Source of the DNA: Bacillus sp. 491mf | Lineage (GTDB): Bacteria; Bacillota; Bacilli; Bacillales; Bacillaceae_G | Assembly: GCF_900112415.1 (NCBI RefSeq) | Contig: NZ_FOLV01000011.1 | Span: 78,273-142,272, forward strand | Length of the DNA: 64,000 nucleotides | Direction: 5' to 3' | In this document: one piece after another, positions 52,727 to 63,467 of the stretch | How the letters are laid out: the number at the start of each line of letters is the position of its first letter | Position numbering within the stretch: position 1 is the stretch's first letter | Program-made: the position numbers and the translations under genes | Notes under the pieces: model-generated | What the model saw: only the letters and a program-made list of their open reading frames with translations | What the model was told of the DNA's origin: nothing | Database searches by the model: none

Positions 52727-53077
52727 ATGGAAATAATTACAGATACTTCTGTCGTACAAAGTGAAATTGAACGTTTTCTAAATCAAGAGGTATACCTTCA
52801 TTTAGAAACGACAAATGGTGCATATGCTTCGCATGTAAATGAAAAAACGATGACAGTTGGGGCGTTCATCCGTAATGCAGTGATTCGTTTTGAACGCGGT
52901 AAAATTACAGGAACGAATCCATATCGTATAGGTTTAAAAATGGAGCATGGCTGGGTGTATGCAGAAGGTGTGACACATTGGGAAAAAGATGAGAAAAATC
53001 GTCTTTTATTAGCAGGCCATGATGAAAAAGGGCGTCTTGCAGTTGCACTGCAATTAAGTTTAACGCCATTTGCATAA
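52727..53077 (+). CDS. yojF: YojF family protein, bacillithiol deacetylase partner
   Basis: A 116-residue protein of the DUF1806/YojF family (YLHLETTNGAYASH, AFIRNAVIRFERGKI, YRIGLKMEHGWVYAEG). It is almost always found immediately before bshB2 (yojG). The biochemical function is unknown. It starts with AAGAGGTG. The gap to bshB2 is 12 bp, so the two are one operon. It may assist BshB2 (context inference). Confidence 0.9.
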   Translation: MEIITDTSVVQSEIERFLNQEVYLHLETTNGAYASHVNEKTMTVGAFIRNAVIRFERGKITGTNPYRIGLKMEHGWVYAEGVTHWEKDEKNRLLLAGHDEKGRLAVALQLSLTPFA

Positions 53078-53089
53078 GGAGTGGAGATT

Positions 53090-53755
53090 ATGGAAAGACA
53101 CGTACTTGTAGTATTTCCGCATCCAGATGATGAATCATTTGCGGCGGGAGGAACAATTCGTCAATATCGAAATAATGGAGTCCCTGTTACGTATGCTTGT
53201 GGAACACTTGGTCAAATGGGACGGAACATGGGGAAAAATGTATTTGCCAATCGCGAAACGATTCCGTGCATTCGTAAGCGTGAATTAGAAGAAGCATGCG
53301 AAGCAATAGGAATTGAAGATTTACGTTTACTTGGCTTTCATGATAAAACGTTGGAATTTGAAGACGTTGATTATGTAGCAGATAAAATTGAAGAAGTAAT
53401 TCGTGATGTAAATCCGTCTTTAATTATCACATTTTATCCTGAGCACGGTGTACATCCCGATCACAATGCATTTGGACGCGCAGCTGTTCGCGCAGTAGAA
53501 CGTATGCAAAAAGAAGAGCGTCCAGTTATTCATGCGGTGGCTATCACGAAAAATCGTGAGGAAGTATTAGGAAAGCCAGATGTAGTCAACGATATAAGCG
53601 ATGTATTACCGCAAAAATTCGCGGCGCTTCGTGCGCATCGTTCGCAAACAGAAGCGATGTTAGAAGAAATGGAAGCAAATCTGAAAAAGCAGGACCCAGC
53701 GACGACAAAACGGTTGCAAATTGAGCAATTTTGGACGTATAAATGGAAATTATAA
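53090..53755 (+). CDS. bshB2: Bacillithiol biosynthesis deacetylase BshB2
   Basis: A 221-residue PIG-L deacetylase. HPDDE at residues 11-15 and the second metal segment HGVHPDHNAFG are intact. BshB2 deacetylates GlcNAc-malate, the second step of bacillithiol synthesis, and may also work on bacillithiol conjugates (established for the family). ATG 53090 follows AAGGAGTGGAG; an upstream in-frame GTG is too close. Its operon partner is yojF. A second, distinct PIG-L enzyme lies at 35151. Confidence 0.92.
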   Translation: MERHVLVVFPHPDDESFAAGGTIRQYRNNGVPVTYACGTLGQMGRNMGKNVFANRETIPCIRKRELEEACEAIGIEDLRLLGFHDKTLEFEDVDYVADKIEEVIRDVNPSLIITFYPEHGVHPDHNAFGRAAVRAVERMQKEERPVIHAVAITKNREEVLGKPDVVNDISDVLPQKFAALRAHRSQTEAMLEEMEANLKKQDPATTKRLQIEQFWTYKWKL

Positions 53756-53790
53756 ACTAGAAGAGACAAACCTTCTAGCTTATGAAACAT

Positions 53791-53829
53791 AACGAGATGC
53801 TGAAAATGATGGCATCTCGTTTCTTTTTT
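53791..53829 (+). terminator. Terminator after yojF-bshB2
   Basis: AACGAGATGC/GCATCTCGTT with a TCTTTTTT tail. Confidence 0.85.
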
Positions 53830-53895
53830 AGATAGGCACATCTAGCTAATTCCTTTCATACAATACAAACGAATTGTAGAAAGAGGGGGATCATA

Positions 53896-54156
53896 ATGGA
53901 TTATTCAAACGAAGATGTGTACGGAGATTTTCGAAATGGCTATAAGTTGAGCGGAGAAATGGTTTCTAGTGTTGATCCATATGTTGTGCAAACGTTACAA
54001 ATGATTGTTGGGAAAAATGTTGTTGTCGACACAATGCGTGGCAGCTTGCAGGGGATGTTAAGGGCTGTTAAACCAGACCATATTGTAATTGAAGAGGAAG
54101 ATACACCGTTCTTTATTCGGATGCAGCAAATTGTTTGGATCACGCCGGAAGAATAG
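53896..54156 (+). CDS. DUF2642 family protein (YuzF type)
   Basis: An 86-residue small soluble protein. It has a ten-residue polar start, then a DUF2642 core with Sm-like strands (VVQTLQMIVGKNVVVDTMRG, LRAVKPDHIVIEEEDTPFFI, RMQQIVWITPE). Related small proteins in bacilli are often sporulation-expressed or coat-associated. Function unknown. Ribosome site AAAGAGGGGG. Confidence 0.8.
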   Translation: MDYSNEDVYGDFRNGYKLSGEMVSSVDPYVVQTLQMIVGKNVVVDTMRGSLQGMLRAVKPDHIVIEEEDTPFFIRMQQIVWITPEE

Positions 54157-54254
54157 TGTGGATGAAAGAATCTTTAACTTTTATACATTAGTAATGATGG
54201 TAATAACCAAGAATTCTGCTAAGTTGTAATGTAGGTTTATAAAAAAGTTTGATA

Positions 54255-54297
54255 AAAATCACCTCGTGAGATATTACTATCTTAAGAGGTGATTTTT
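54255..54297 (+). terminator. Terminator downstream of DUF2642 gene
   Basis: AAAATCACCTC/GAGGTGATTTT stem with a long loop and a T run; about 100 bp beyond the stop. Confidence 0.75.
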
Positions 54298-54498
54298 TGT
54301 TTAATAGAAAAAGGGTAACGATGTGGAATAATTTCTTTAATTTGTTGAGTATTGAACATGAATCCCTCTCCCTTATACTTTCACAATTAATTATTTAATA
54401 ACCATTATTTTCATTTTAAATGATTGACATAAATTGGTATGTGGTACTAATATTAGATTATAATATCAAGTGTGAAAATAGTAAAGGAGGACAAACAA

Positions 54499-55509
54499 AT
54501 GAGGTCAAAAGCAAGAATTACAGCTATTGGTACCTATGTACCTGAAAAGAAATTAACAAATTTTGAACTTGAGCAAATGGTTGAAACAAATAATGAGTGG
54601 ATTATTCAAAGAACAGGAATTCATGAACGCAGAATAACTCGTCCTGATGAATTTACTAGTGATTTATGTGTATCTGCCGTAAAAGATTTAATGTACAGAT
54701 ATAATAAAAAAGTCGAAGATGTAGATATGATTATTGTGGCTACTAGCACACCAGATTTTCCGTTCCCATCTGTCTCCAGTATAATACAGGACCAATTAAA
54801 TATATCCCAAACTGGTGCCATAGATTTAAGTGCAGCGTGTGCAGGGTTTGTTTATGCATTGCATACAGCAAACAGTTTAATTTCTTCTGGGCTCCACAAA
54901 AAGGTGCTAGTTATTGGAGCAGACACAATCTCAAAAATTACGGATTATACAGATAGAAGTACATGTGTTTTATTTGGTGATGGTGCTGGCGCGGTATTAG
55001 TTGAAAGGGATGAACAATCAAAAAGCTTTATTGGATTCCACCTAGGAAGTGATGGGAGAGGAGCACAACATGTATATCGTCCTGGACTATCAAAAAAGGT
55101 CAATGGAATTGAATTAATCGATACTCAATATCTTGTACAAAATGGTAGAGAAGTTTTTCGATGGGTTGTAAGGAATGTTCCAGATAGTATAATACAAATT
55201 TTAGAAAAAACGCAAACGAGTTTAGATCAGGTTGATTGGTTTATACCTCATAGTGCTAACTTACGGATAATAGAACCGATTTGCGAAAAATTAGAATATC
55301 CATTGGAAAAAACCCTTTATAGCTTAGTTAACTTTGGAAATACCTCTGCTGCAACAATTCCTTTAGCTCTTGATCTTGGAATCCGTGAGGGAAAAGTCAA
55401 AAATGGAGATCGAGTTCTTATGTACGGTTTTGGATCCGGTTTAGTTCACGCTGGACAACTTTTAGAATTAAATTTTGATGAACAAATTAATACTCCTACA
55501 CCGTTGTGA
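54499..55509 (+). CDS. Beta-ketoacyl-ACP synthase III (FabH family), extra copy
   Basis: A 336-residue KAS III with the complete triad C114 (SAACAGF), H251 (IPHSANL) and N281 (NFGNTSA). It condenses acyl-CoA with malonyl-ACP to start fatty acids or polyketide-like chains. It is not next to fabF or other fatty-acid genes, so it is probably a paralogue of the housekeeping FabH enzymes, perhaps for branched or specialised starters (inference). ATG 54499 has AAAGGAGGA upstream. Its 3' end overlaps the tail of a broken acetyltransferase on the other strand, pointing to a rearrangement junction. Confidence 0.9.
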   Translation: MRSKARITAIGTYVPEKKLTNFELEQMVETNNEWIIQRTGIHERRITRPDEFTSDLCVSAVKDLMYRYNKKVEDVDMIIVATSTPDFPFPSVSSIIQDQLNISQTGAIDLSAACAGFVYALHTANSLISSGLHKKVLVIGADTISKITDYTDRSTCVLFGDGAGAVLVERDEQSKSFIGFHLGSDGRGAQHVYRPGLSKKVNGIELIDTQYLVQNGREVFRWVVRNVPDSIIQILEKTQTSLDQVDWFIPHSANLRIIEPICEKLEYPLEKTLYSLVNFGNTSAATIPLALDLGIREGKVKNGDRVLMYGFGSGLVHAGQLLELNFDEQINTPTPL

Positions 55510-55804
55510 TATATACCCGATAATCAGTTAGCAAAAGCCTTCCCATTCCTTTATTGCGATAGTTGGCGTCAACTATAAAGGCAATTCCAGCAGCATAAAT
55601 TTCGTTTTGTGTATAAAGAAAATCAGTATGAAATCCAATCATTCCGATAATCTTTTTGGTATAACTAGGAGTATAGAGACTAGGAATAGCTTGAATACTG
55701 TTCAATCTAACTTGCATTTGTTCGATAGAAGTTAGATAACCGAGTTACTTCATTAAGTTTGCTAATTTAGGTATATCACTTGAAATAACTTGTCTAACTA
55801 TCAT
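55496..55804 (-). pseudogene. GNAT acetyltransferase, nonsense-mutated and 3'-truncated
   Basis: From ATG 55804 (GAGGAGG upstream) the frame reads MIVRQVISSDIPKLANLMK and then TAA at 55745-55747. It continues in frame with LGYLTSIEQMQVRLNSIQAI, then IGMIGFHTDFL, then YRNKGMGRLLLTDYR, the acetyl-CoA loop of GNATs. The family has Glu at the stop position, so GAA to TAA is likely. After LLLTDYR the sequence diverges and ends within the end of fabH, so the last helix and strand are lost. Confidence 0.8.
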
Positions 55805-55906
55805 TTGAGCCTCCTCTGAATAAATAATTTATTTATTCTTAATTTTGCTTCTAGTATAATCGATTTAGTTGTTATTATGAAATAAAATTCAGAGGAGGGG
55901 TTGTTT

Positions 55907-56341
55907 TTGAAAAGAGTGAATGTAGTTTCAGCTTTCATTTATGATAATAATGAAAATATATTAATCGTTAAAAACATAAAGGGGGATTCTTTTTATTGGG
56001 GTCTTCCAGGCGGAGCGGTTGAAGGAGAAGAGACTTTAGAACAGGCAGTAATTCGCGAAGTAAAAGAGGAAACAGGATATAATATTGCTGTGGATAGATT
56101 ACATTCTGTTAGGGAAATGCTCTTTGAAGAGAGAGGCCATCATGCTTTAATCATTACTTTTTATGCAAAGATTATTGATGGTGAAATAAACATTAATGAT
56201 CCAGATCATGATATTGTTGAAGTTAGATGGGCAAATGGTGAAACCGTAAAGGAATTGATGCCGTCTTTATTTGAGATGTTAAAAATGAATTGTGATAAGG
56301 ATAACATACAGGCTTTTTATGCATTTGAAGGTATCCGATAA
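55907..56341 (+). CDS. NUDIX hydrolase
   Basis: A 144-residue NUDIX enzyme. The box reads GGAVEGEETLEQAVIREVKEETG, a perfect match to GX5EX7REUXEEXGU, preceded by FYWGLPGG. It hydrolyses nucleoside diphosphate-linked compounds; the substrate is unknown. The start is TTG 55907, 8 bases after GAGGAGGGG. The two-codon longer TTG 55901 sits too close. Intact, unlike the NUDIX at 29364. Confidence 0.85.
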   Translation: MKRVNVVSAFIYDNNENILIVKNIKGDSFYWGLPGGAVEGEETLEQAVIREVKEETGYNIAVDRLHSVREMLFEERGHHALIITFYAKIIDGEININDPDHDIVEVRWANGETVKELMPSLFEMLKMNCDKDNIQAFYAFEGIR

Positions 56342-56401
56342 AATCAAGAAAAGGTTTTATTATTGATAACAGAGTAGAATACATAGTGAAAATTAGCATT
56401 T

Positions 56402-56882
56402 ATGTATACGCTTGTCGTAAGTGTGAATGAGATATCCACGCCGATTGTAACAGCCAATATGCCAGCTCCTATCTTTCCTAAAAGTATCGCTTCTCCGTCG
56501 ATTATGGCATATATTATGACACAAAAATATGTAGAAGGATTGCCTCTTTATCGTCAGGAAAAGCATTTTGAACGAATGGGGATCTTCTTATCACAGCAAA
56601 CTGTGGTTATACCGTACAGGAGATATCCCTATCGTTCTCTATGACTATCAACCTACAAGAGCAGGGGAACATCCGAAACATTTTTTAACTGGTTTTCAAG
56701 GGTATTTACAGGTAGATGGATATAGTGGTTATCATCAAGTACTGGATGTCACCCTTGTGGGATGTTGGGCGCATGCCAGACGGAAGCTTGATGAAGCCTT
56801 AAAAGCTTTATCCGAATCACAGAAGGGGAAAAAAAGTGAAGTAAACAAAAATAACTCCAAAATCAACTTAAGAATTTTATAA
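56402..56882 (+). pseudogene. IS66-family transposase remnant
   Basis: The first frame (56402-56644) contains [20 protein letters not shown] and [20 protein letters not shown], a classical IS66 TnpC segment. After a deletion/frameshift the second frame (to 56882) gives [33 protein letters not shown] and GCWAHARRKLDEAL, from the DDE domain. The N-terminal and C-terminal thirds are missing, so the element is dead. No inverted-repeat ends were recognised. Confidence 0.85.
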
Positions 56883-56885
56883 CGC

Positions 56886-56942
56886 ACCCAAAACGAAAAA
56901 ATGTACATCTCCAGATGAAAATGTACGTTTTTTTGTTTTGGG
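56886..56942. terminator. Long AT-rich hairpin downstream of the IS66 remnant
   Basis: CCCAAAACGAAAAA-GTACAT / ATGTAC-TTTTTT-GTTTTGGG stem with T run. It looks like a bidirectional terminator. Confidence 0.6.
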
Positions 56943-57003
56943 ATACTTGCTTTTCTTATCTTGATAGTGATGTGGTGAGACCCTTTAATTGTAATCATCA
57001 TTT

Positions 57004-57018
57004 TGATAATCGTTATCT
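57004..57018. promoter_or_regulatory. Fur-box-like operator, apparently orphan
   Basis: TGATAATCGTTATCT matches the 7-1-7 Fur consensus TGATAATnATTATCA at 13 of 15 positions. It sits between the IS66 remnant and the 3' end of the DUF1657 gene, in front of no recognised gene. Confidence 0.45.
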
Positions 57019-57071
57019 AAGCTGAGCACTCTTCTATGTGGACGATATTCTATGTGAAAGGTATTATGTTA

Positions 57072-57272
57072 TTACTTGTACTGAGGCTCTTCTTGTTCAA
57101 TTTGCTTAAGACGAGGATTTAAAGATTCAATAATTTCTTGAGTTTGTTGTGCTGCACCTTTATATAATTGTTTTGCTTGCTGGTTATCAGTATCAAGAAC
57201 AAATCCTTCTAGGCATGCTTGAGCACTCTTTAATCCAGCGATAGTTTGTTTAAGTTTAGTGCTTACTGTCAT
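57072..57272 (-). CDS. DUF1657 family small protein
   Basis: A 66-residue all-helical protein typical of DUF1657. It has an alanine/glutamine-rich helical hairpin (LKSAQACLEGFVLDTDNQQA, then LYKGAAQQTQEIIESLNPRL) and a conserved C-terminal EEPQYK. Such proteins are found near spoVA-type genes in bacilli and are probably sporulation-linked; the function is unknown. Ribosome site AAGGAGG. Confidence 0.87.
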   Translation of the reverse strand: MTVSTKLKQTIAGLKSAQACLEGFVLDTDNQQAKQLYKGAAQQTQEIIESLNPRLKQIEQEEPQYK

Positions 57273-57609
57273 GTAGTATTTCCTCCTTGTAAATGTACTT
57301 CAAAATATAGAATGTCTATTTTGTTATCATAGTACGATTTCCAATTTTAGGGTTATGTGAATGAGAAATTTTACATTTAATTATTCGAAGGAGGATTTTT
57401 TTAGCTAATAGCTACATGGAATACCGTTAAGTGGTGTTATGTTAACCTAACGTGAATAGAATATTCATAAGAAAAATCTACCATGTAAGAACGTAATTTA
57501 TTTATGTATTCTATGGTAAAGATTAGCTTCATGGATGGATATGGAATAGTTTTGTCCCGATAACAAAAACTAACAGAAAGAACACGATAATATATAAAGG
57601 AGATTAAAT
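57273..57609. other. Divergent intergenic region
   Basis: AT-rich sequence between the DUF1657 and phospholipase-D-like genes. No repeat or gene is seen. Presumably it carries both promoters. Confidence 0.5.
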
Positions 57610-58836
57610 ATGTTGAAAAAGATAGGGAAAACTTTCCGGGTACTCCTCTTTGTATTTATCGGCGTATGTTTTGTTTTGTTTGTTTGGGATGAAATTGACA
57701 GAACAGCAGCTGAAAAAATTGGGAGATTTGGCCGGCAGCCTAGCCAATACCCTATTCGTCAAAGTGATATTACTATGTATACAGACGGGAAACAGTTAAA
57801 CAATCAATTATTCTCAGATATAAAGAAAGCAAAACATTACGTGCATATTAACTTTTTTTCTATTGCTGATGATAAAGTAAGTCATCAGTTTCTAGAGTTA
57901 TTGAGGCAAAAAAGTCAGGAAGGTGTAGAAGTATACTATGCAGTGGACAGGCTAGGTGGAATTTTACTAAAGAAAAAGGAAAGAGAATTATTAGTTAAAA
58001 AAGGAGTACATTTTACGTATTACAATAAGCCTGCTTTCCCTTATCTTTCTGCTTCTTTGGATCATCGGAATCATCGTCGTATTTCAGTTATTGATGGAAA
58101 GATTGGGTACATTGGCGGATTTAACATTGGCAAGAAGTATTTAGGAGAAAAAGAAAAACTTGGCTACTGGAGAGATTATCACCTTCAAATACGAGGAGAA
58201 GGAGTCCAAGATCTAGAACACCAATTTGTGTTAGATTGGAAGAAAAACTCAGAGAAACCGATTCCGATACATAGTGCGATAAAGGAAAAGGGAGCAACCT
58301 CGCATCGATTTACTGCATATTATAGCGGAGAAAAACTTGGGCAAGATTATGCAATGCTGTTTCAACAAGCAAAAGAGTCCATCATTATATTAACACCTTA
58401 TTTTATACCAAATGACAGAACGATTTGGAACGCATTAGTAGATGCAAGAAAGAGGGGAGTCCGTGTCAAAATTTTGTTCTCACCTCATTCGGATGCACTG
58501 TTAGTTAAAGAAGCAGCGTATCCATATATCCGAAAAGCATTAAAACAGGGAATAGAAGTATATGGTTATAAAAAGGGAGTGTTACACGGTAAAGTATTTT
58601 TGATTGATGAAAAAGTATTGATGGTTGGAACCGTGAATTTTGATTCGCGCTCGTTTCATTTAAATGAAGAAATGAACTGTTATATCCATGACCCTGTCTA
58701 TATTTCGAAAATAAAGCCAGTCATTAATACAGACTTACAAAATTCAAAGCGAGTAACATCCTCTGACGTCAATAAATTATCTATAAAAGAAAAAATGAAA
58801 GAAAAGGTTGCAAAAATGTTTGAGTATTATTTGTAA
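57610..58836 (+). CDS. Phospholipase D/cardiolipin synthase-like membrane protein
   Basis: A 408-residue protein with an N-terminal transmembrane helix (residues 9-29) and two PLD domains. The first motif is degenerate: HRRISVIDG with Arg where HKD normally has Lys, then IGYIGGFNIG. The second is canonical: HGKVFLIDEKVLMVGTVNFDSRS. The architecture is that of bacterial cardiolipin synthases, which transfer phosphatidyl groups. At about 400 residues it is shorter than ClsA (about 480), with only one N-terminal helix. The substrate is uncertain. ATG after AAAGGAG. Confidence 0.85.
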   Translation: MLKKIGKTFRVLLFVFIGVCFVLFVWDEIDRTAAEKIGRFGRQPSQYPIRQSDITMYTDGKQLNNQLFSDIKKAKHYVHINFFSIADDKVSHQFLELLRQKSQEGVEVYYAVDRLGGILLKKKERELLVKKGVHFTYYNKPAFPYLSASLDHRNHRRISVIDGKIGYIGGFNIGKKYLGEKEKLGYWRDYHLQIRGEGVQDLEHQFVLDWKKNSEKPIPIHSAIKEKGATSHRFTAYYSGEKLGQDYAMLFQQAKESIIILTPYFIPNDRTIWNALVDARKRGVRVKILFSPHSDALLVKEAAYPYIRKALKQGIEVYGYKKGVLHGKVFLIDEKVLMVGTVNFDSRSFHLNEEMNCYIHDPVYISKIKPVINTDLQNSKRVTSSDVNKLSIKEKMKEKVAKMFEYYL

Positions 58837-58977
58837 AAACAAAGTATTTTTATATTAAGGAGTAGTAAACTGTATTTTATTAGAATAAATTAAATTACTG
58901 ACACAAGCAAAGAGGTTTATCTTGTGGATTTTCGATTAAGTGAGAATCCTGGTATCATTAAATTTGTACCTAGAGAT

Positions 58978-59022
58978 GAAAGAGGCTGATCCAAAAGTGA
59001 AACTTTTGGATCAGCCTCTTTC
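58978..59022. terminator. Strong bidirectional terminator between PLD-like and npr genes
   Basis: GAAAGAGGCTGATCCAAAAGT/ACTTTTGGATCAGCCTCTTTC perfect 21-bp stem with a 3-base loop. Confidence 0.9.
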
Positions 59023-59044
59023 GCTATATAAAGGGGAGAGGAGC

Positions 59045-60757
<1,713 letters not shown>

Positions 60758-61003
60758 TTAAGTTTTCAATATTAAAATACTGAAAATTCAAATAGTTTTT
60801 TTCTCAAGATTTTTTGAGTTTTAATAAACAATTTAAACCGTTTGGATATTCGACAGTATGAATAATGTTCCTTCATCTCAAAAGAAAAAATCTGTCGAAT
60901 TTGATAAGAAATAAAAAGAATGCGTTAGGACTAAATAGGAATCTTTGGACGTTTTGTAGAATATTCCAACATACTTTTATTTTTTATTGAAGGAGATGTT
61001 GTC

Positions 61004-61510
61004 ATGGAAGTAACTATTCGTCCCGTTCAAATACAAGACGCTAGTGCAATTCATCGAATTTGTATACAAGGTGCTGTTTTGCCATATATGGTTTTTCTGC
61101 CGAGTATGCGGGTAGATGCTATGGAAAATAGGATTCGCAATTTAGGACCCAATCAATTTGAATTTGTCGCAGAGCTTGATGGGAATGTTGTTGGATTTGT
61201 AGGTTTAACGCAAGGGCAAGGCCGAAGATCACATTCCGGAGATCTATTCATTGGTGTAGATAGTGCATATCATAAAAAAGGAATTGGGAAAGTATTACTC
61301 ACAAAAATTCTTGATCTTACAGACAATTGGCTCATGCTTGAAAGGGTAGAACTCGGTGTTCTTGAAACAAATCCTGGTGCGAAAATATTATACGAAAAAT
61401 TTGGATTTCGAGAAGAAGGTATAAAGAAGGGAAGTTTGAAGGCGAACGGTAAATTTGTTGATGAAATTATGATGAGTCGTTTTCGTCCGAATGGTTTGAT
61501 TCTTGTGTAA
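61004..61510 (+). CDS. GNAT family N-acetyltransferase
   Basis: A 168-residue GNAT. It has IRPVQIQDASAIHRI at the N-terminus, VGFVGLTQGQG (beta-4), the acetyl-CoA binding loop YHKKGIGKVLLTKI and VLETNPGAKILYEKFGFREEG. The overall pattern is like RimI/L-type or PhnO-like enzymes; the substrate is unknown. ATG 61004 has AAGGAGATG upstream. It is divergent from the protease. Three 20-bp tandem repeats start 10 bp after its stop. Confidence 0.87.
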   Translation: MEVTIRPVQIQDASAIHRICIQGAVLPYMVFLPSMRVDAMENRIRNLGPNQFEFVAELDGNVVGFVGLTQGQGRRSHSGDLFIGVDSAYHKKGIGKVLLTKILDLTDNWLMLERVELGVLETNPGAKILYEKFGFREEGIKKGSLKANGKFVDEIMMSRFRPNGLILV

Positions 61511-61520
61511 TAAAGGTGTG

Positions 61521-61580
61521 AATTCAAAAGAAAGTAGTACAATTCAAAGCAAAGTTATACATTTTAAAACAAAGTGGTAC
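61521..61580. repeat. Three imperfect 20-bp tandem repeats
   Basis: Units start at 61521, 61541 and 61561 and share the pattern AATTCAAA-AAAGT-GTAC (consensus by eye). Unit 1 and 2 differ at four positions, and unit 3 is more diverged. No spacer lies between units. Confidence 0.7.
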
Positions 61581-61677
61581 ATTGAGGAATACATTCGTTG
61601 TGTAATTAAATGAAGATTGTAGAATTTATAACTATAAACTTATTGTGAAGTTAAGAGAAAATAATACATAAAAGTAA

Positions 61678-61709
61678 AAAAAGCATGATATATAATTGTC
61701 ATGCTTTTT
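61678..61709 (+). terminator. Terminator-like hairpin
   Basis: AAAAAGCATGA/TCATGCTTTTT, about 170 bp after the acetyltransferase gene. Confidence 0.8.
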
Positions 61710-62110
61710 ATTATGCTCAGTGTGGTTTTAAAACAAAGATTGATAATATGTAAAAAAGTTTGATCAAAATCCTATGTTGATGTGCAGGATTTTTCCTTAT
61801 TCAGCAATCGGGCCATATTCTTGAATAAGGAAAGAATTTATATGAATAATCTTTAAATTGTAATTTGTTCCAGAAAAAGTCATCGTTGTTAAATACGTTG
61901 TTGAATAAGGTACAAATATATAGCCCAACCAGTACGTGCCTATTATGTAATTCACTTAAAGGATATAAAGAATAAAAAGGCTCTAATATTGAATAAGAAT
62001 ATAAAGGGTATAACTTATTTGAATGTTTTTAAAAATTTGTACTTTTAGGTGATTATTAAAACTAATTGATAGAGCTCATCAATATTTTTGTCAAAAGAGG
62101 AGGAGTTAAA
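61710..62110. other. AT-rich intergenic region
   Basis: No coding frame and no strong signals. A weak hairpin ATCCTATG...AGGAT lies near 61770. Presumably it is upstream DNA of the broken hydrolase gene. Confidence 0.4.
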
Positions 62111-63021
62111 ATGAAGAGAGATGATAACAAGATTGGTCACTTTACATCTAAAGAAGGGAAGGAAGACTTTCAAATTGCTTACGATGAATCAATGGCACTT
62201 CTTCCAAAGCCTAACGAAACGAAAGATATAAAAACGAAATATGGCACAGTTCGTGCTTATTACTTTACTAAAGAGGAAAACAAACATAAAGACCCACAAT
62301 ACTCTTACTCCCTGGCCGTGGTGCATCTACTCCAATGTGGGGACCGAATTTAGAAGGACTAAGGGGGGAAAGACCAGTTTACACGATGGATTTACTTGGT
62401 GAACCTGGTATGAGTGTGCAAATGAAGGTGATTGAAAACCAAAAGCAGCAAGCAGAATGGTTAAATGAAGCGATTGAAGGATTAGGTTTAGAAAAAGTGC
62501 ATATCGTGGGTGTCTCAGTTGGTGGTTGGACAACAATGAATTTGGCCAGGTATAATCCAGAGCATATTGCTTCGGCTAGTTTATTGGACCCAGTCTTTGT
62601 ATTTGCACAAATGCCCATAAAGATGATTCTTGCATCTATTCCAGCTTCTGTACCTGTTGTACCTAAGTTTATAAGAGAAAAGATGTTAAGCTATGTTTCT
62701 GGAGGAGCAAAAGCAAATGACGATGAGCCTATTGCTAAATTAATTGAGTCGGGTATGCGTAATTATAAACTTAAAACCCCAGCGCCTGATCTATTTACTA
62801 AAGAGGATTTAAAGAATATCAATGTTCCAGTTCTTGCATTAATGGCTGAAAAAAGTACAATGCACGATTCAGCAAAAGCAGTTGAAACTGGGAAAAAATA
62901 TGTTAAAGATATCGATATCGTTAACTGGAAAAATGCATCTCACGCAATCAATGGTGAGTTCTCTAACGAAGTTAATGCTAAAATCCTTGATTTTGTAGAA
63001 CAACATTCTAATAACAACTAA
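62111..63021 (+). pseudogene. Alpha/beta-hydrolase gene with a single-base frameshift
   Basis: ATG 62111 follows AAGAGGAGGAGT and encodes KRDDNKIGHFTSKEGKEDF, then TKYGTVRAYYFTKEENKHKD. Near 62292-62296 the frame changes; in the third frame the sequence continues PTILLLPGRGASTPMWGPNL, the oxyanion-region segment of alpha/beta hydrolases. The nucleophile elbow is GVSVGGW, and the C-terminal His is in KNASHAINGEF. Insertion of one base would restore about 300 residues of a normal hydrolase. Either a genuine recent mutation or a sequencing error. Confidence 0.85.
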
Positions 63022-63146
63022 GTTGAAAGTGGCAATATGTTGTAATAACAGCTTACATTATCACTTTTTTTTAATAATCGGAGTAAAAAATATACAGATA
63101 TCCACTGTACGATTAGATTCTTTATTCAACAAACGGGCGCTATTCT

Positions 63147-63303
63147 TTTATCCCGCATTAACGGGCAGTAAGACCCCCACCTCAAGATTCAAAGAGAAGC
63201 GAGGAAGATAGGTGGGGGATAACTGCCCGTAAAAGCCCGATTGGTTCAACTAACCATCAGTGGGAGATGAAAAAACTCTCCACTGATGGAAGTTTCACTT
63301 TAT
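63147..63303. repeat. Full-length bcr1-type repeat
   Basis: 157 bp with TTTAT at 63147-63151 and 63299-63303, oriented opposite to the 26336 copy. It has CCCGCATTAACGGGCAGTAA, CCCACCTC/GGTGGGGG, TAAAAGCCCGATTGGTTCAA and CCACTGATGGAAGTTTCAC. Confidence 0.88.
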
Positions 63304-63467
63304 AGAGAAAGCGTCTTTTTCTTGTATTTCAAGTGTTCTCATGGTTAAGTAATTTTTTGTTTTCTACGATTGTTGAATAACTAGCGTATAAAAGAGACTC
63401 TCCTTGAATATAATGGAATCTAGATTAATTGATTTATAGAATGGGAGCGTGAAGAATAATGTTATGA

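Noticed and set aside
58921-58986. Short frame VDFRLSENPGIIKFVPRDERG before the npr terminator
   Set aside because: No start, no recognised family, and it overlaps the terminator; may be a remnant but cannot be supported.
61521-61580. Possible CRISPR-like array
   Set aside because: Repeats are directly tandem, diverged and have no spacers; no cas genes in the window.
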